In this document: piece by piece, positions 45,694 to 54,338 of the stretch
How positions within the stretch are numbered: position 1 is the stretch's first letter
How the letters are laid out: each line of letters begins with the position of its first letter
Assembly: GCA_022508445.1 (NCBI GenBank)
Contig: JAFLVG010000005.1
Location: 50,240 to 114,239, forward strand
Reading direction: 5' to 3'
From: Clostridiales bacterium
GTDB lineage: Bacteria > Bacillota > Clostridia > Christensenellales > Pumilibacteraceae
Length of the DNA: 64,000 bases
Position numbers and translations under genes: made by a program
The notes under the pieces: model-generated
Told to the model about the DNA's origin: nothing
What the model saw: the letters and a program-made list of their open reading frames with translations, nothing else
The model's database searches: none

Positions 45694-46592
45694 CGACCGT
45701 TTACTGCACCGAAGGCGGAGCGCGACTCGATGTGTTTTTGACAGACGAAACAGACATGTCGCGTTCGCACATCAAGAATCTCATCGACGGTGGCAGGGTT
45801 ACCATTCACGGCGTTCCGGCCGTCAAAGCAGGGCAGATTGTCAAAACGGGCGACGAAGTGACGTTCGACGACCAAACGGCAAGCGAAGACGTTTTACCCG
45901 AGAATATACCGCTCGATGTCGTTTACGAGGACGATGATATAGCGGTCATAAATAAACAGCGCGGACTTGTAGTACATCCGGGAGCCGGAAACCTCACGGG
46001 TACGCTTGTCAACGCGCTGATGTACAGATACGGCGATAAGCTTTCGAGCGCATACGGCGCGGTGCGTGCCGGAATTGTGCATAGGCTGGACAAGGACACG
46101 ACCGGACTAATCGTCGTTGCCCGAAACGATTATGCGCACTTTAAGCTAGGCGAGCAGTTTGCGGCGCACACGGTCAAAAAACTGTACCGCGCAATACTCG
46201 ACGGAAATCTCAAACATGACGTCGGAACTGTGGACGCACCGATCGGGCGCGATAAGAAGAACAGGCTCAAAATGGCAGTCGTAAAAGACGGTCGGCACGC
46301 CGTCACCAAGTATGAGGTTTTGGAGCGGTTTCAAAACAACTGTTACGTGCAGTTCGAGCTGTGCACGGGCAGAACGCACCAGATACGCGTGCATTGCGCG
46401 TACCTTGCTCACCCGATCTCGTGCGATGCGCTTTACGGCGGCTCGCAAAAGCTCGGCTGCATCGGGCAATTGCTCCACTCGCGTACGCTTGCGTTTTCGC
46501 ATCCGCGTGACGGAAGGGCAATGGAGTTTACGGCGGAAGAACCGCCCGATTTTTTGCGCGGCCTCGATATTCTGCGCAGTCGGGCGCACTGA
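45690..46592 (+). CDS. rluD: RluA-family 23S rRNA pseudouridine synthase
   Basis: The 300-aa protein has an N-terminal S4 RNA-binding domain (about 12-70, RLDVFLTDETDMSRSHIKNL) and a catalytic domain with HRLDKDTTGLIVVAR, which holds the catalytic aspartate. ELCTGRTHQIRVHCAYL is the third family signature. It converts uridines in large-subunit rRNA to pseudouridine. In Bacillus the equivalent gene (ylyB) also lies between lspA and the pyr operon. The ATG overlaps the lspA stop by four bases. The exact target uridines are not deducible. Confidence 0.93.
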   Translation: MTTVYCTEGGARLDVFLTDETDMSRSHIKNLIDGGRVTIHGVPAVKAGQIVKTGDEVTFDDQTASEDVLPENIPLDVVYEDDDIAVINKQRGLVVHPGAGNLTGTLVNALMYRYGDKLSSAYGAVRAGIVHRLDKDTTGLIVVARNDYAHFKLGEQFAAHTVKKLYRAILDGNLKHDVGTVDAPIGRDKKNRLKMAVVKDGRHAVTKYEVLERFQNNCYVQFELCTGRTHQIRVHCAYLAHPISCDALYGGSQKLGCIGQLLHSRTLAFSHPRDGRAMEFTAEEPPDFLRGLDILRSRAH

Positions 46593-46611
46593 TGAACTAT
46601 AAGGAGAGACC

Positions 46612-47529
46612 ATGAAGAGAAAAGACATACTCGGCATTAAAGATCTTTCAAAATCGGAAGTCAACGAGATTCTGTCAACGGCAAATACCATGCGCGATAT
46701 GCTTGACAGAAACGAACGCGGCACGTCGCTAAACGGAAAGAGCGTTGCGACGCTGTTCTACGAAAACTCGACGAGAACGCGCAATTCGTTCGAGTCTGCG
46801 GCCAAAAAGCTGGGCGCTGCGACAATGAGTATCTCGGTGGCGGCGTCGTCAGTCCAAAAAGGCGAATCGCTCGTTGACACCGGAAAAACGCTCGACGCGC
46901 TCAAAACCGATTTCATAATCATTCGTCATCCCGTTGCAGGAAGCCCGAGACTGCTTGCCGAAACCGTCAAGGCCTCTGTCATCAATGCCGGCGACGGCAT
47001 GAACGAACACCCGTCGCAAGCGTTTTTGGACGCACTAACCGCCACGCGGCATTTCGGCAGTCTTGCCGAGAAAAAGGTCGTCATAGTGGGCGATATAAAG
47101 CACTCGCGCGTTGCCAGAAGCGACGTTCTGCTTTTCGGAATGCTCGGCGCGTCGGTAACGGTTTGCGGACCGTACACGCTCTTGCCCGAGGGTATAGACA
47201 GCCTCGGTTGCGAGGTCGAAACCGATTTCGACAGGGCGCTCGACGGTGCGAACATGGTCATACCGCTGAGACTGCAATTGGAGCGCATGGACCAAGCGTT
47301 TTTCTCGTCGCGCGAGGAGTACCACGAGTATTACGGCGTGAACGAAAAGCGGCTTAAAGCGTGTGCCGACGACTTTATCGTAATGCACCCCGGCCCCATA
47401 AACCGCGGCGCGGAAATTGCCGGCGATGTCGCGGACGGCGCTTTCAGCGTTATCGAGGAGCAGGTAACAAACGGCGTAGCCGTGAGAATGGCAATGCTTC
47501 AACTTCTCGCGACGTCGGGTGAGATTTAA
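46612..47529 (+). CDS. pyrB: Aspartate carbamoyltransferase catalytic chain
   Basis: A 305-aa enzyme joining carbamoyl phosphate and aspartate, the second step of pyrimidine synthesis. The carbamoyl phosphate loop is YENSTRTRNSFESA (about 44-57). The HPSQAFLDA block and the C-terminal HPGPINRGAEI distinguish it from ornithine carbamoyltransferase. No pyrI regulatory subunit is present, so it is the Bacillus-like trimer. AAGGAGAG precedes the ATG; the gap from rluD is 19 bases and holds no PyrR attenuator, unlike the Bacillus operon. Confidence 0.96.
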   Translation: MKRKDILGIKDLSKSEVNEILSTANTMRDMLDRNERGTSLNGKSVATLFYENSTRTRNSFESAAKKLGAATMSISVAASSVQKGESLVDTGKTLDALKTDFIIIRHPVAGSPRLLAETVKASVINAGDGMNEHPSQAFLDALTATRHFGSLAEKKVVIVGDIKHSRVARSDVLLFGMLGASVTVCGPYTLLPEGIDSLGCEVETDFDRALDGANMVIPLRLQLERMDQAFFSSREEYHEYYGVNEKRLKACADDFIVMHPGPINRGAEIAGDVADGAFSVIEEQVTNGVAVRMAMLQLLATSGEI

Positions 47530-47593
47530 ATTAAATGATTTCACAACTACTAGGCAAGAAAAGCGTTAAGAAATAAAGGAGATTACGAACATA

Positions 47594-48862
47594 ATGATGA
47601 CGTTATTAAAACATGCTACGGTAGTCAATGCCGACGGAATGATTGAGACGGACGTGCTTATCGATAACGGTGTTATCACGCACGTCACGCCCAATATAGA
47701 GTGCTTCGGCGCGGAGGTTATCGACTGCGACGGCAAATTCGTTTTCCCGGGATTTATAGACATGCACTGCCATCTTCGCGAGCCGGGACAGACTCATAAA
47801 GAAGATATCGAAAGCGGATCAAAGGCGGCGATAGCCGGAGGATTCACGACAGTGTGCTGTATGCCCAACACCACGCCGCCGCTCGACAACGCAGCCATGA
47901 TGAATTATGTGCGTAGCCGTTCGAACGCGTGCGGCAATGCCGAGGTTTATCCGATAGGATGCATAACACGCGGACAGAGCGGCAAAGAGCTTTGCGAGTT
48001 CGGAAAAATGAAAGCGGCAGGTGCGATTGCCGTGTCCGATGACGGACTGCCCGTATCTGACGGCTCGGTCATGCTCAACGCGCTCAAATACGCAAAGACC
48101 TTCGGCCTGACGGTGCTGTCGCACAGCGAGGATAAGAGTATTTCCGGCTCGGGTGTTGTCAATGCAGGAGAGAACGCGACAGTCAGCGGACTTCGTGGCA
48201 TACCGAAAACGGCGGAGAGCGCGGCTGTTGCGCGCGACGTATTGCTTGCAGAAGAAGCGGGAGCGAGATTGCATGTTTGTCACGTTTCCACAGCGGAATC
48301 GGTGGAAATTATCCGCAGTGCGAAAAAGCGCGGCGTTGCAGTGACATGCGAAACATGTCCGCACTATTTCGCCGCTACCGACGATGAGATACTGTCATAC
48401 AACACCAACGCTAAAATCAATCCGCCCTTGCGCTCGTCCGAAGACGTTGACGCGATAATTGCGGGATTGACTGACGGCACGATAGACGTCATTGCGACCG
48501 ACCACGCGCCGCACCATTTCGACGAAAAGAACAAGGAGTTCGATTATGCGCCGTTCGGCACGGTCGGGCTGGAAACGGCATTCGCCGTCGCTTACACGCG
48601 GCTTGTGCTTACCGAGGCGATTAAGCCCACCGATTTATGCAGACTGATGAGCACAATGCCTGCTACTATCCTCGGGCTTTCGGATAGAGGCCGTATCGAG
48701 GTTGGCGCACGCGCGGATTTGGTTATCGTAGATCCGGACGCCGAATTCACGGTAGACGCCCACAGCTTTAAATCAAAGGGCAAGAACTCGTTGTTCGACG
48801 GCTGGCGGCTCAACGGCAAAATAGTAGACGTGTTCGTAAAAGGAGAGCGCAAACAGATATGA
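47594..48862 (+). CDS. pyrC: Dihydroorotase
   Basis: The 422-aa zinc amidohydrolase closes carbamoyl aspartate to dihydroorotate. The metal motif DMHCHLREPGQTHKED, ETCPHYF and the late DHAPHHFDEK motif are all intact. Class I (PyrC of Firmicutes). AAGGAG lies upstream of ATGATG; the first ATG is used, the second is possible. The stop overlaps the pyrF start by four bases (ATGA). It follows pyrB after 64 bases with no terminator. Confidence 0.96.
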   Translation: MMTLLKHATVVNADGMIETDVLIDNGVITHVTPNIECFGAEVIDCDGKFVFPGFIDMHCHLREPGQTHKEDIESGSKAAIAGGFTTVCCMPNTTPPLDNAAMMNYVRSRSNACGNAEVYPIGCITRGQSGKELCEFGKMKAAGAIAVSDDGLPVSDGSVMLNALKYAKTFGLTVLSHSEDKSISGSGVVNAGENATVSGLRGIPKTAESAAVARDVLLAEEAGARLHVCHVSTAESVEIIRSAKKRGVAVTCETCPHYFAATDDEILSYNTNAKINPPLRSSEDVDAIIAGLTDGTIDVIATDHAPHHFDEKNKEFDYAPFGTVGLETAFAVAYTRLVLTEAIKPTDLCRLMSTMPATILGLSDRGRIEVGARADLVIVDPDAEFTVDAHSFKSKGKNSLFDGWRLNGKIVDVFVKGERKQI

Positions 48863-49746
48863 CAAACATCACAGATAAGCTGATTGCAAAGATAGACGAA
48901 ATGAACAATCCGACGGTGGCAGGGCTCGATCCGCGCATAGACTTTTTGCCGGACGAGCTTAAAAAGACAGCCACAACGTTCGAGGGCTGTGCAAAAGCTG
49001 TGACGGAATTCAACTGCCGCATAATTGACAGCATTAAAGACATCGTTCCGGCGGTCAAAATTCAGTCGGCGTTTTACGAGCTTTATTCGCATTACGGCAC
49101 GCTCGCCATGGACGAAACGGCAAAATACGCAAAGGAAAGCGGACTTATCGTCATGGCGGACGTAAAGCGTAACGACATCGGTCCTACGGCGGAAGCGTAT
49201 GCGGCGGCGTATCTCGGCGGTGAGCTTTACGATTACATAACCGTAAATCCGTATCCCGGTTACGACGGGATTAAACCGTTTGCTGACGTTTGCGCTAAAA
49301 ACGGCAAGGGCATTTTCGTGCTTGCCAGAATGTCAAACCCGTCGGCGGCGGACATACAAAATATGAAGTTAGAAAGCGGCGAGCCGCTTTATATGCATAT
49401 AGGCGGACTTATCGAACAGTGGGGATCACAGCTCGTCGGCGAAAACGGATACAGTGCGGTTGGCGCGGTCGTGGGCGCTACAAACCCCGACGAGGCGCGC
49501 TTCTTGCGCAAAAAGCTACCGTCGGTGTTTTTCCTCGTTCCCGGTTACGGCGCACAGGGCGGAAAGGGAAAGGACGCCGCGGCGTCGTTTGACGAAAAAG
49601 GCAAGGGCGCAATAGTCAATAACTCTCGCGGAATAATCGCCGCGTACAAAACGGATAAATACAAAGGCATGACGTACTATGCCGCCGCGCGCGAGGCGGC
49701 TACCGCAATGGCGGAAGACCTCTACTCGGCGCTAAAAAACAAATAG
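48859..49746 (+). CDS. pyrF: Orotidine 5'-phosphate decarboxylase (type 2)
   Basis: The 295-aa enzyme removes CO2 from OMP to give UMP. The catalytic Lys/Asp array is in VMADVKRNDIGPTAEAYA. GLDPRIDFLP at the N-terminus and FFLVPGYGAQGG near the C-terminus are typical of the longer type 2 family, unlike the ~240-aa Bacillus enzyme. It is coupled to pyrC by the ATGA overlap and followed by pyrK after 13 bases. Confidence 0.95.
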   Translation: MTNITDKLIAKIDEMNNPTVAGLDPRIDFLPDELKKTATTFEGCAKAVTEFNCRIIDSIKDIVPAVKIQSAFYELYSHYGTLAMDETAKYAKESGLIVMADVKRNDIGPTAEAYAAAYLGGELYDYITVNPYPGYDGIKPFADVCAKNGKGIFVLARMSNPSAADIQNMKLESGEPLYMHIGGLIEQWGSQLVGENGYSAVGAVVGATNPDEARFLRKKLPSVFFLVPGYGAQGGKGKDAAASFDEKGKGAIVNNSRGIIAAYKTDKYKGMTYYAAAREAATAMAEDLYSALKNK

Positions 49747-49759
49747 GACGGAATTACGA

Positions 49760-50518
49760 GTGAAAACGATAAAAGCCGAGCTTACAATAAGCTCGATAGA
49801 AAAACACGGAAAAAATTTATACCGCGTCACATGCGCGAGCAAAACGGCATTGCCCAAGATATCGGCAGGGCAGTTTGCGCACTTAAAAGTTCCCAATAAG
49901 GAACTCAGAAGACCGGTTTGCGTTTACCGCAATACCGAAAACACGGTGACTTTCATTGTGGCTGATGTAGGAGAAGGCACAAATTCGTTCGTCACGCAAA
50001 ATAAGGGCGCTCAGTTTGACGCTCTGCTTCCGCTCGGAAACGGATTCCCCGTGCTTCCCGACAAGACCAATATCGCTGTTATCGGCGGCGGCACCGGCTG
50101 CGCTCCGCTACTCAAAATAGCCGAGGACAACCCTTCGCTAAATTGCACCGCGCTTTTGGGATTTCAGAATAAAGCGGCAAAAGGTGTCTACGGCGACGAC
50201 TTCGACAAGTTTTTCAAAAAGGTATGCTATTGCACCGATGACGGAAGCTTAGGGTATCACGGGTTTCCGACCGATTTATTAACCGAAATCGCGCCCGAGG
50301 TGCTGTACGTCTGCGGCGCTGCCGGCATGGTCAAAACCGTGCGCGAATACTGCCGCAAGCTCGGTGTGATCGGGTTTGTGAGCATGGAACAGCGCATGGG
50401 CTGCGGTGTGGGCGCGTGTCTTGTGTGTTCGGTAAAGGTTATGCGGGAGGGCAATGAAAAACTGCTTCGCGCATGCGCGGACGGTCCGGTGTTCCCGATA
50501 GAGGATGTTGTACTATGA
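49760..50518 (+). CDS. pyrK: Dihydroorotate dehydrogenase B electron transfer subunit
   Basis: The 252-aa FAD/2Fe-2S protein passes electrons from PyrD to NAD+. FAD-binding LRRPVCVYR, the nucleotide loop VIGGGTGCAPL and the 2Fe-2S cysteines in RMGCGVGACLVCSVKV and RACADGP are visible. It starts with GTG. It overlaps pyrD by four bases, fixing the partner. A second, related protein (nfnA) at 34003 belongs to a different complex. Confidence 0.94.
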   Translation: MKTIKAELTISSIEKHGKNLYRVTCASKTALPKISAGQFAHLKVPNKELRRPVCVYRNTENTVTFIVADVGEGTNSFVTQNKGAQFDALLPLGNGFPVLPDKTNIAVIGGGTGCAPLLKIAEDNPSLNCTALLGFQNKAAKGVYGDDFDKFFKKVCYCTDDGSLGYHGFPTDLLTEIAPEVLYVCGAAGMVKTVREYCRKLGVIGFVSMEQRMGCGVGACLVCSVKVMREGNEKLLRACADGPVFPIEDVVL

Positions 50519-51423
50519 ATATGAAAACAACAATTGCAGGCGTCGAGTTCAAAAATCCGATAATAGCCGCGTCCGGCACTTTCGGATTCGGCAGAGAATA
50601 CAACTCGTTTTACGATGTCGGAAAATTGGGAGGAATTAGCTCAAAAGGTTTGACGCTTTTGCCTAGGCAGGGAAATCTCCCGGTCCGCATTGCGGAAACT
50701 CCGTCAGGCATGCTCAACAGCGTGGGTTTGCAAAATCCAGGAGTGGAGTATTTTATAGAGAACGAACTGCCGTTCATGAAGAGCTTGAACACGGTGGTTA
50801 TAGCGAACGCCGCAGGAGCGAGCGAATCAGATTACGTTCGCATTGTGGAAATATTGAGCGAGTCGGACGTAGACATGATCGAGCTCAATATCTCATGTCC
50901 GAACGTAAAGAAGGGCGGTATGGCGTTCGGTGTGGATCCCGACGGCGTGGAGCAAATAGTTAAAGCGGTGCGCAAGGCGTGCAAAAAACCGCTCATCGTC
51001 AAGCTCACACCCAACGTGTCCGACATTACCAAAAACGCACTTGCCGCCGAGCGTGCCGGTGCTGATGCGATAAGCCTTATAAATACTGTCGCGGCAATGG
51101 CTGTCGACTATAAAAAACGTAAGCCTGTGCTCGGCGTTGTGACGGGCGGATTGAGCGGACCTGCAATCAAGCCTATTGCACTTCGCATGGTGTACGAGTG
51201 TTACAAAGCGGTTAAAATCCCCATTATCGGCATGGGCGGCATTGTGAGCGGCAAGGACGCCTTTGAATTCATGCTGTGCGGTGCGTCTGCCGTACAGGTC
51301 GGCACGGCCAATATTTTCGACCCTTTTGCGTCCGTAACAATATTAAATGAGTTGACAAACCTTTGCGAAAGTGATAATATAACTGATGTACGAACTTTAA
51401 TCGGAGGTCTTTCCGTTGACTGA
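50515..51423 (+). CDS. pyrD: Dihydroorotate dehydrogenase B catalytic subunit
   Basis: A 302-aa FMN barrel enzyme oxidising dihydroorotate to orotate. Class 1B signatures: ASGTFGFGREY near the N-terminus, LNISCPNVKKGG with the catalytic cysteine, KLTPNVSDI and the FMN phosphate region GMGGIVSGKDAFEF. The ATG at 50515 overlaps the pyrK stop (ATGA); a frame extension back to 50473 lies inside pyrK and is rejected. It forms a heterotetramer with PyrK. Confidence 0.96.
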   Translation: MNMKTTIAGVEFKNPIIAASGTFGFGREYNSFYDVGKLGGISSKGLTLLPRQGNLPVRIAETPSGMLNSVGLQNPGVEYFIENELPFMKSLNTVVIANAAGASESDYVRIVEILSESDVDMIELNISCPNVKKGGMAFGVDPDGVEQIVKAVRKACKKPLIVKLTPNVSDITKNALAAERAGADAISLINTVAAMAVDYKKRKPVLGVVTGGLSGPAIKPIALRMVYECYKAVKIPIIGMGGIVSGKDAFEFMLCGASAVQVGTANIFDPFASVTILNELTNLCESDNITDVRTLIGGLSVD

Positions 51424-51991
51424 TAACGTAATGGAACTGTTCGAGCAGTCGGGAGCTGTGCTTCACGGTCACTTTATATTGACATCGGGGCTTCATTCCG
51501 ATACGTATATGCAGTGCGCCAAGCTCTTCGAACACGGCGACATTGCCGAGGCGCTTTGCAAGACTGCGGCTGAAAAGCTTCGTAAGTACGGCGCGGACGC
51601 GGTCGTATCTCCTGCGGTCGGCGCGATTATATTCGGTTACGAGTTAGGTAAGCAGCTCGGCATTCCCAACATGTTCGCAGAGCGCGAAAAGGACGGGAAC
51701 TTCGCACTTCGCCGCGGCTTCGAGCTTAAAGCCGGGAGCAAGGTCATTATCGCAGAAAACGTCGTGACGACGGGCGGCTCGGTCAAGGAAGTTATCGAGC
51801 TTGTGAACAAGTTGGGTAGCGAGGTCGTTGCGGTCGTCGAAGTTGTCGACAGAAGCGGCGGCAAAGTCGATTTCGGAGTACCGAACGAGAGCTTATTGCA
51901 AATCGATGTGAAAACTTATCAACCCGAAGAATGCCCCATGTGCAAGGCAGGGACTGCGGCGGTAAAGCCCGGATCAAAGGGATTGAAATAG
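51416..51991 (+). CDS. pyrE: Orotate phosphoribosyltransferase
   Basis: A 191-aa enzyme attaching PRPP to orotate to form OMP. The PRPP loop is VIIAENVVTTGGSVKEVIE and the N-terminal block FILTSGLHSDTYMQ is typical of the thermophile/Clostridia-like class. The start is TTG at 51416, fixed by GGAGG (51403-51407) eight bases upstream inside pyrD, so the genes overlap by eight bases. A C-terminal CPMCKAG lies beyond the core. Step 5 precedes PyrF biochemically, but the gene is last, as in Bacillus. Confidence 0.95.
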   Translation: MTDNVMELFEQSGAVLHGHFILTSGLHSDTYMQCAKLFEHGDIAEALCKTAAEKLRKYGADAVVSPAVGAIIFGYELGKQLGIPNMFAEREKDGNFALRRGFELKAGSKVIIAENVVTTGGSVKEVIELVNKLGSEVVAVVEVVDRSGGKVDFGVPNESLLQIDVKTYQPEECPMCKAGTAAVKPGSKGLK

Positions 51992-52025
51992 AAAAAAAGT
52001 TTAATACTATAATACGGAGTACATT

Positions 52026-52349
52026 ATGGCAAAGAAAACAACAAGACGGACATCTTCCTCCTCATCATCTTCGAGCCGCATTTCGCTCAATAAGTTTGCT
52101 TTTTGGCTGATAATCGTTATCGGTTTTGCCATGGCAATAGGCGCGGTTTGCAACTACATCGGGTTTAAACACTCGGAAGCACTTTTCAATTGGATCAAGC
52201 AAATCTGCTTTATTCTCGCCATGTTCATACCGGTCATTCTTTCGTACCGTCATGCAAGATATAAAAACACATCCTGGTTTGTGGCTTGGATTATATTTAC
52301 AGTACTCATTGTTTTCGGTCTCATATCCGCTCTTATTGCATTGTTCTAA
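52026..52349 (+). CDS. Small three-helix membrane protein with Ser-rich N-terminus
   Basis: The 107-aa protein has a basic, serine-rich start (AKKTTRRTSSSSSSSSR), then three predicted membrane helices (about 25-45, 58-73, 84-106). No family is recognised. CGGAG precedes the ATG. It follows pyrE after 34 bases with no terminator, so it is probably co-transcribed with the pyrimidine operon. Its size and layout resemble the next gene, although the sequences are not clearly related. Confidence 0.72.
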   Translation: MAKKTTRRTSSSSSSSSRISLNKFAFWLIIVIGFAMAIGAVCNYIGFKHSEALFNWIKQICFILAMFIPVILSYRHARYKNTSWFVAWIIFTVLIVFGLISALIALF

Positions 52350-52390
52350 ACCCAAAATACGCTATTGTAATTTAAAGAAAGGGAAGTTTT

Positions 52391-52714
52391 ATGGCAACAG
52401 CACGCAAAAAGAAAAACGTATTCGTTCGTTATTTTACACCGTTCGGCTTGCGACAAGTATGCGACCTTGTAATGCTTGTCGGCTTCATTCTCCTGATCGT
52501 CGGGCTTTGCACCGTTGACGGAGTGTTGCTTGCCGGATTTATTTGCTATGCGCTCGGCGCAGGCATGTCGATTGTAAGGTGCGCGCTCGTGATTTTTTCA
52601 AAGACTATCAATCACCGCGATCCTGCGTATAAGTCAGCCATAATCAATGCCTCGATCATGGGCGTGCTGTTCGCGCTCGCTGTGTTCGGTCTTATCTGGA
52701 CAATCGTCGCTTAA
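52391..52714 (+). CDS. Small three-helix membrane protein, function unknown
   Basis: The 107-aa protein has a basic N-terminus (ATARKKKNVFVRYF) and three predicted membrane helices (about 23-40, 43-68, 82-106). No family is recognised. AAAGGGAAG precedes the ATG. It ends the long operon that starts at yggS; a terminator follows eight bases after the stop codon. Equal in length to the previous gene, which may hint at a heteromeric pair. Confidence 0.72.
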   Translation: MATARKKKNVFVRYFTPFGLRQVCDLVMLVGFILLIVGLCTVDGVLLAGFICYALGAGMSIVRCALVIFSKTINHRDPAYKSAIINASIMGVLFALAVFGLIWTIVA

Positions 52715-52722
52715 AGGAAAAC

Positions 52723-52752
52723 AAGCCGCGCGGTAAATCGACGCGGCTTTTG
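52723..52752 (+). terminator. Terminator at the end of the yggS-pyr operon
   Basis: AAGCCGCG and CGCGGCTT form an 8-bp stem with an eleven-base loop and end in TTTTG. Confidence 0.8.
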
Positions 52753-52773
52753 TATTTACGGGATTTTTACGCT

Positions 52774-53475
52774 ATGGTCAAGAAATACAAGAAAACGGAC
52801 GAAAGATCATACGCGCTCGGCGCGACGGTCACAATGGAGCTTTTGCAAAAACGCCCCGAGTGTGCGCGTTGCGTTTACGTTTCGCCAAAGTCCGAAGTGA
52901 CCGCTGTAAGCACGGCGGCGAAAAAACTCGGCGTTCCGATAGTGGAGGGCGAAAAGGCGTTTAATATATTGAGCCAAAAAGAAAACTGTTTCGTGATAGG
53001 CGAGTTCGATAAGTTTTCCTGTGGTGCGAGTAAGCGCAATCACGTAGTTCTTGTGAATCCGTCTAACAGCGGCAATCTCGGCACAATTATGCGCGAGGTT
53101 GCGGCATTCGATTGCGCCGACCTCGTCATAATACGTCCGGCTGTCGATCCTTTCGATCCTAAAACCGTGCGCGCAAGCATGGGCGCAGTGTTTAATATTG
53201 ACTTTTTTGAGTACGACAGCTTTGACGAGTATTTAAAAAACAACGCAGGGCGTGAGATAGTCCCGTTCATGCTCGGCGGCACGCCGCTTACGAATAAGAC
53301 GTTTGATAAAGATAAAAATTACGCGCTTGTTTTCGGAAACGAGGCGACGGGATTGCCGATTGAATTCGAAAAATACGGCGCGGTCAGAATAGAGCAGTCA
53401 GACAAAGTGGACAGTCTAAATCTGTCGGTCGCAGCAAGTATAGCACTGTATAAGCTGTACACGGCAAATGCGTAA
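52774..53475 (+). CDS. TrmH/SpoU-family RNA 2'-O-methyltransferase
   Basis: The 233-aa SPOUT methyltransferase uses S-adenosylmethionine to methylate a ribose 2'-OH in rRNA or tRNA. The three family motifs are intact: NPSNSGNLGTIMRE (motif 1), VFGNEATGLP (motif 2) and SLNLSVAASIALY (motif 3). The N-terminal 70 residues form an L30e-like substrate-binding domain as in TsnR/RlmB relatives. The start at 52774 is preferred over the TTG at 52750, which lies in the terminator hairpin. No strong Shine-Dalgarno or promoter is visible. Which RNA it modifies cannot be told. Confidence 0.88.
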   Translation: MVKKYKKTDERSYALGATVTMELLQKRPECARCVYVSPKSEVTAVSTAAKKLGVPIVEGEKAFNILSQKENCFVIGEFDKFSCGASKRNHVVLVNPSNSGNLGTIMREVAAFDCADLVIIRPAVDPFDPKTVRASMGAVFNIDFFEYDSFDEYLKNNAGREIVPFMLGGTPLTNKTFDKDKNYALVFGNEATGLPIEFEKYGAVRIEQSDKVDSLNLSVAASIALYKLYTANA

Positions 53476-53495
53476 CGGAATAGGTAAAGAAAAGA

Positions 53496-54302
53496 TTGAA
53501 AACGCTGTATGTGTCAGATCTTGACGGCACGCTTTTGCAAAATAATCAGACCGTATCGGATTATACGAAGCGTGCTATAAACGAGTTGGTTTCGCGCGGC
53601 ATGCTGTTCACCTTTGCAACTGCAAGAAGCATGGAAACAGCCGATATCGTGACAAACGGACTTAAAATTTCCGCACCGTGCGTTCTTTACAACGGTGTAT
53701 TTGTCCGCGATATCGACAATAGCATTATACTATCCCATTTGTTTGCGGAGCGCGATAAAAATATTGTTTCGGAATTGATTTCTGCCGGAATTTTTCCGAT
53801 TGTGTATTCTATAATAGGCGGTCGTGAAAAGTTTTCGTTTATCGCCGAAAAACTCAATCATGCTACCGCCGAATTTATAAAGACAAGAAAAGAGTGCGCA
53901 AGATACAATCCCGTACAAACGGAACGTGAACTGTTGTACGGCGACATGTTTTACATAACGTGTATGGGCGAGGCGGAAAAGCTCACGCCGTTTTACAATA
54001 GATACAAAAACGAATATTATTGTGTTTACTCCAACGACATATATTCAGGCGAACAATGGTTGGAAATATTGCCTAAACGCGCGACAAAAGCCAATGCGTT
54101 GTGCGAACTGAAAAAATTGCTCGATTGTCGGCTTGTTGTATTCGGCGACGGCAAAAACGATATAGAAATGTTTGGTGTAGCCGACGAATGTTACGCAATG
54201 GAAAATGCAGTAGACGAACTCAAAGCAATAGCTACCGAAGTAATAAAAAGCAATAATTCCGACGGAGTAGCAAAACAACTGTTAAAACTTTATAAGTCGT
54301 AA
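53496..54302 (+). CDS. Cof-type HAD-IIB phosphatase
   Basis: A 268-aa haloacid dehalogenase-like hydrolase. Motif I is VSDLDGTLL (nucleophile and acid aspartates at about 8 and 10), motif II/III FATARS and the lysine in RATKAN, motif IV VVFGDGKNDIEMF. The large middle cap (about 85-190) makes it subclass IIB. Such enzymes dephosphorylate sugar phosphates, flavin or nucleotide intermediates; the substrate here is unknown. It starts with TTG after TAGGTAAAG, 20 bases after the methyltransferase gene, probably in the same transcript. It runs convergently with rqcH. Confidence 0.86.
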   Translation: MKTLYVSDLDGTLLQNNQTVSDYTKRAINELVSRGMLFTFATARSMETADIVTNGLKISAPCVLYNGVFVRDIDNSIILSHLFAERDKNIVSELISAGIFPIVYSIIGGREKFSFIAEKLNHATAEFIKTRKECARYNPVQTERELLYGDMFYITCMGEAEKLTPFYNRYKNEYYCVYSNDIYSGEQWLEILPKRATKANALCELKKLLDCRLVVFGDGKNDIEMFGVADECYAMENAVDELKAIATEVIKSNNSDGVAKQLLKLYKS

Positions 54303-54338
54303 TAAAATACTTTCAAACATTGATAAATATTTAAGCCG

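Noticed and set aside
46593..46611. PyrR-type attenuator before pyrB.
   Set aside because: Only 19 bases separate rluD and pyrB, too short for an antiterminator/terminator leader.
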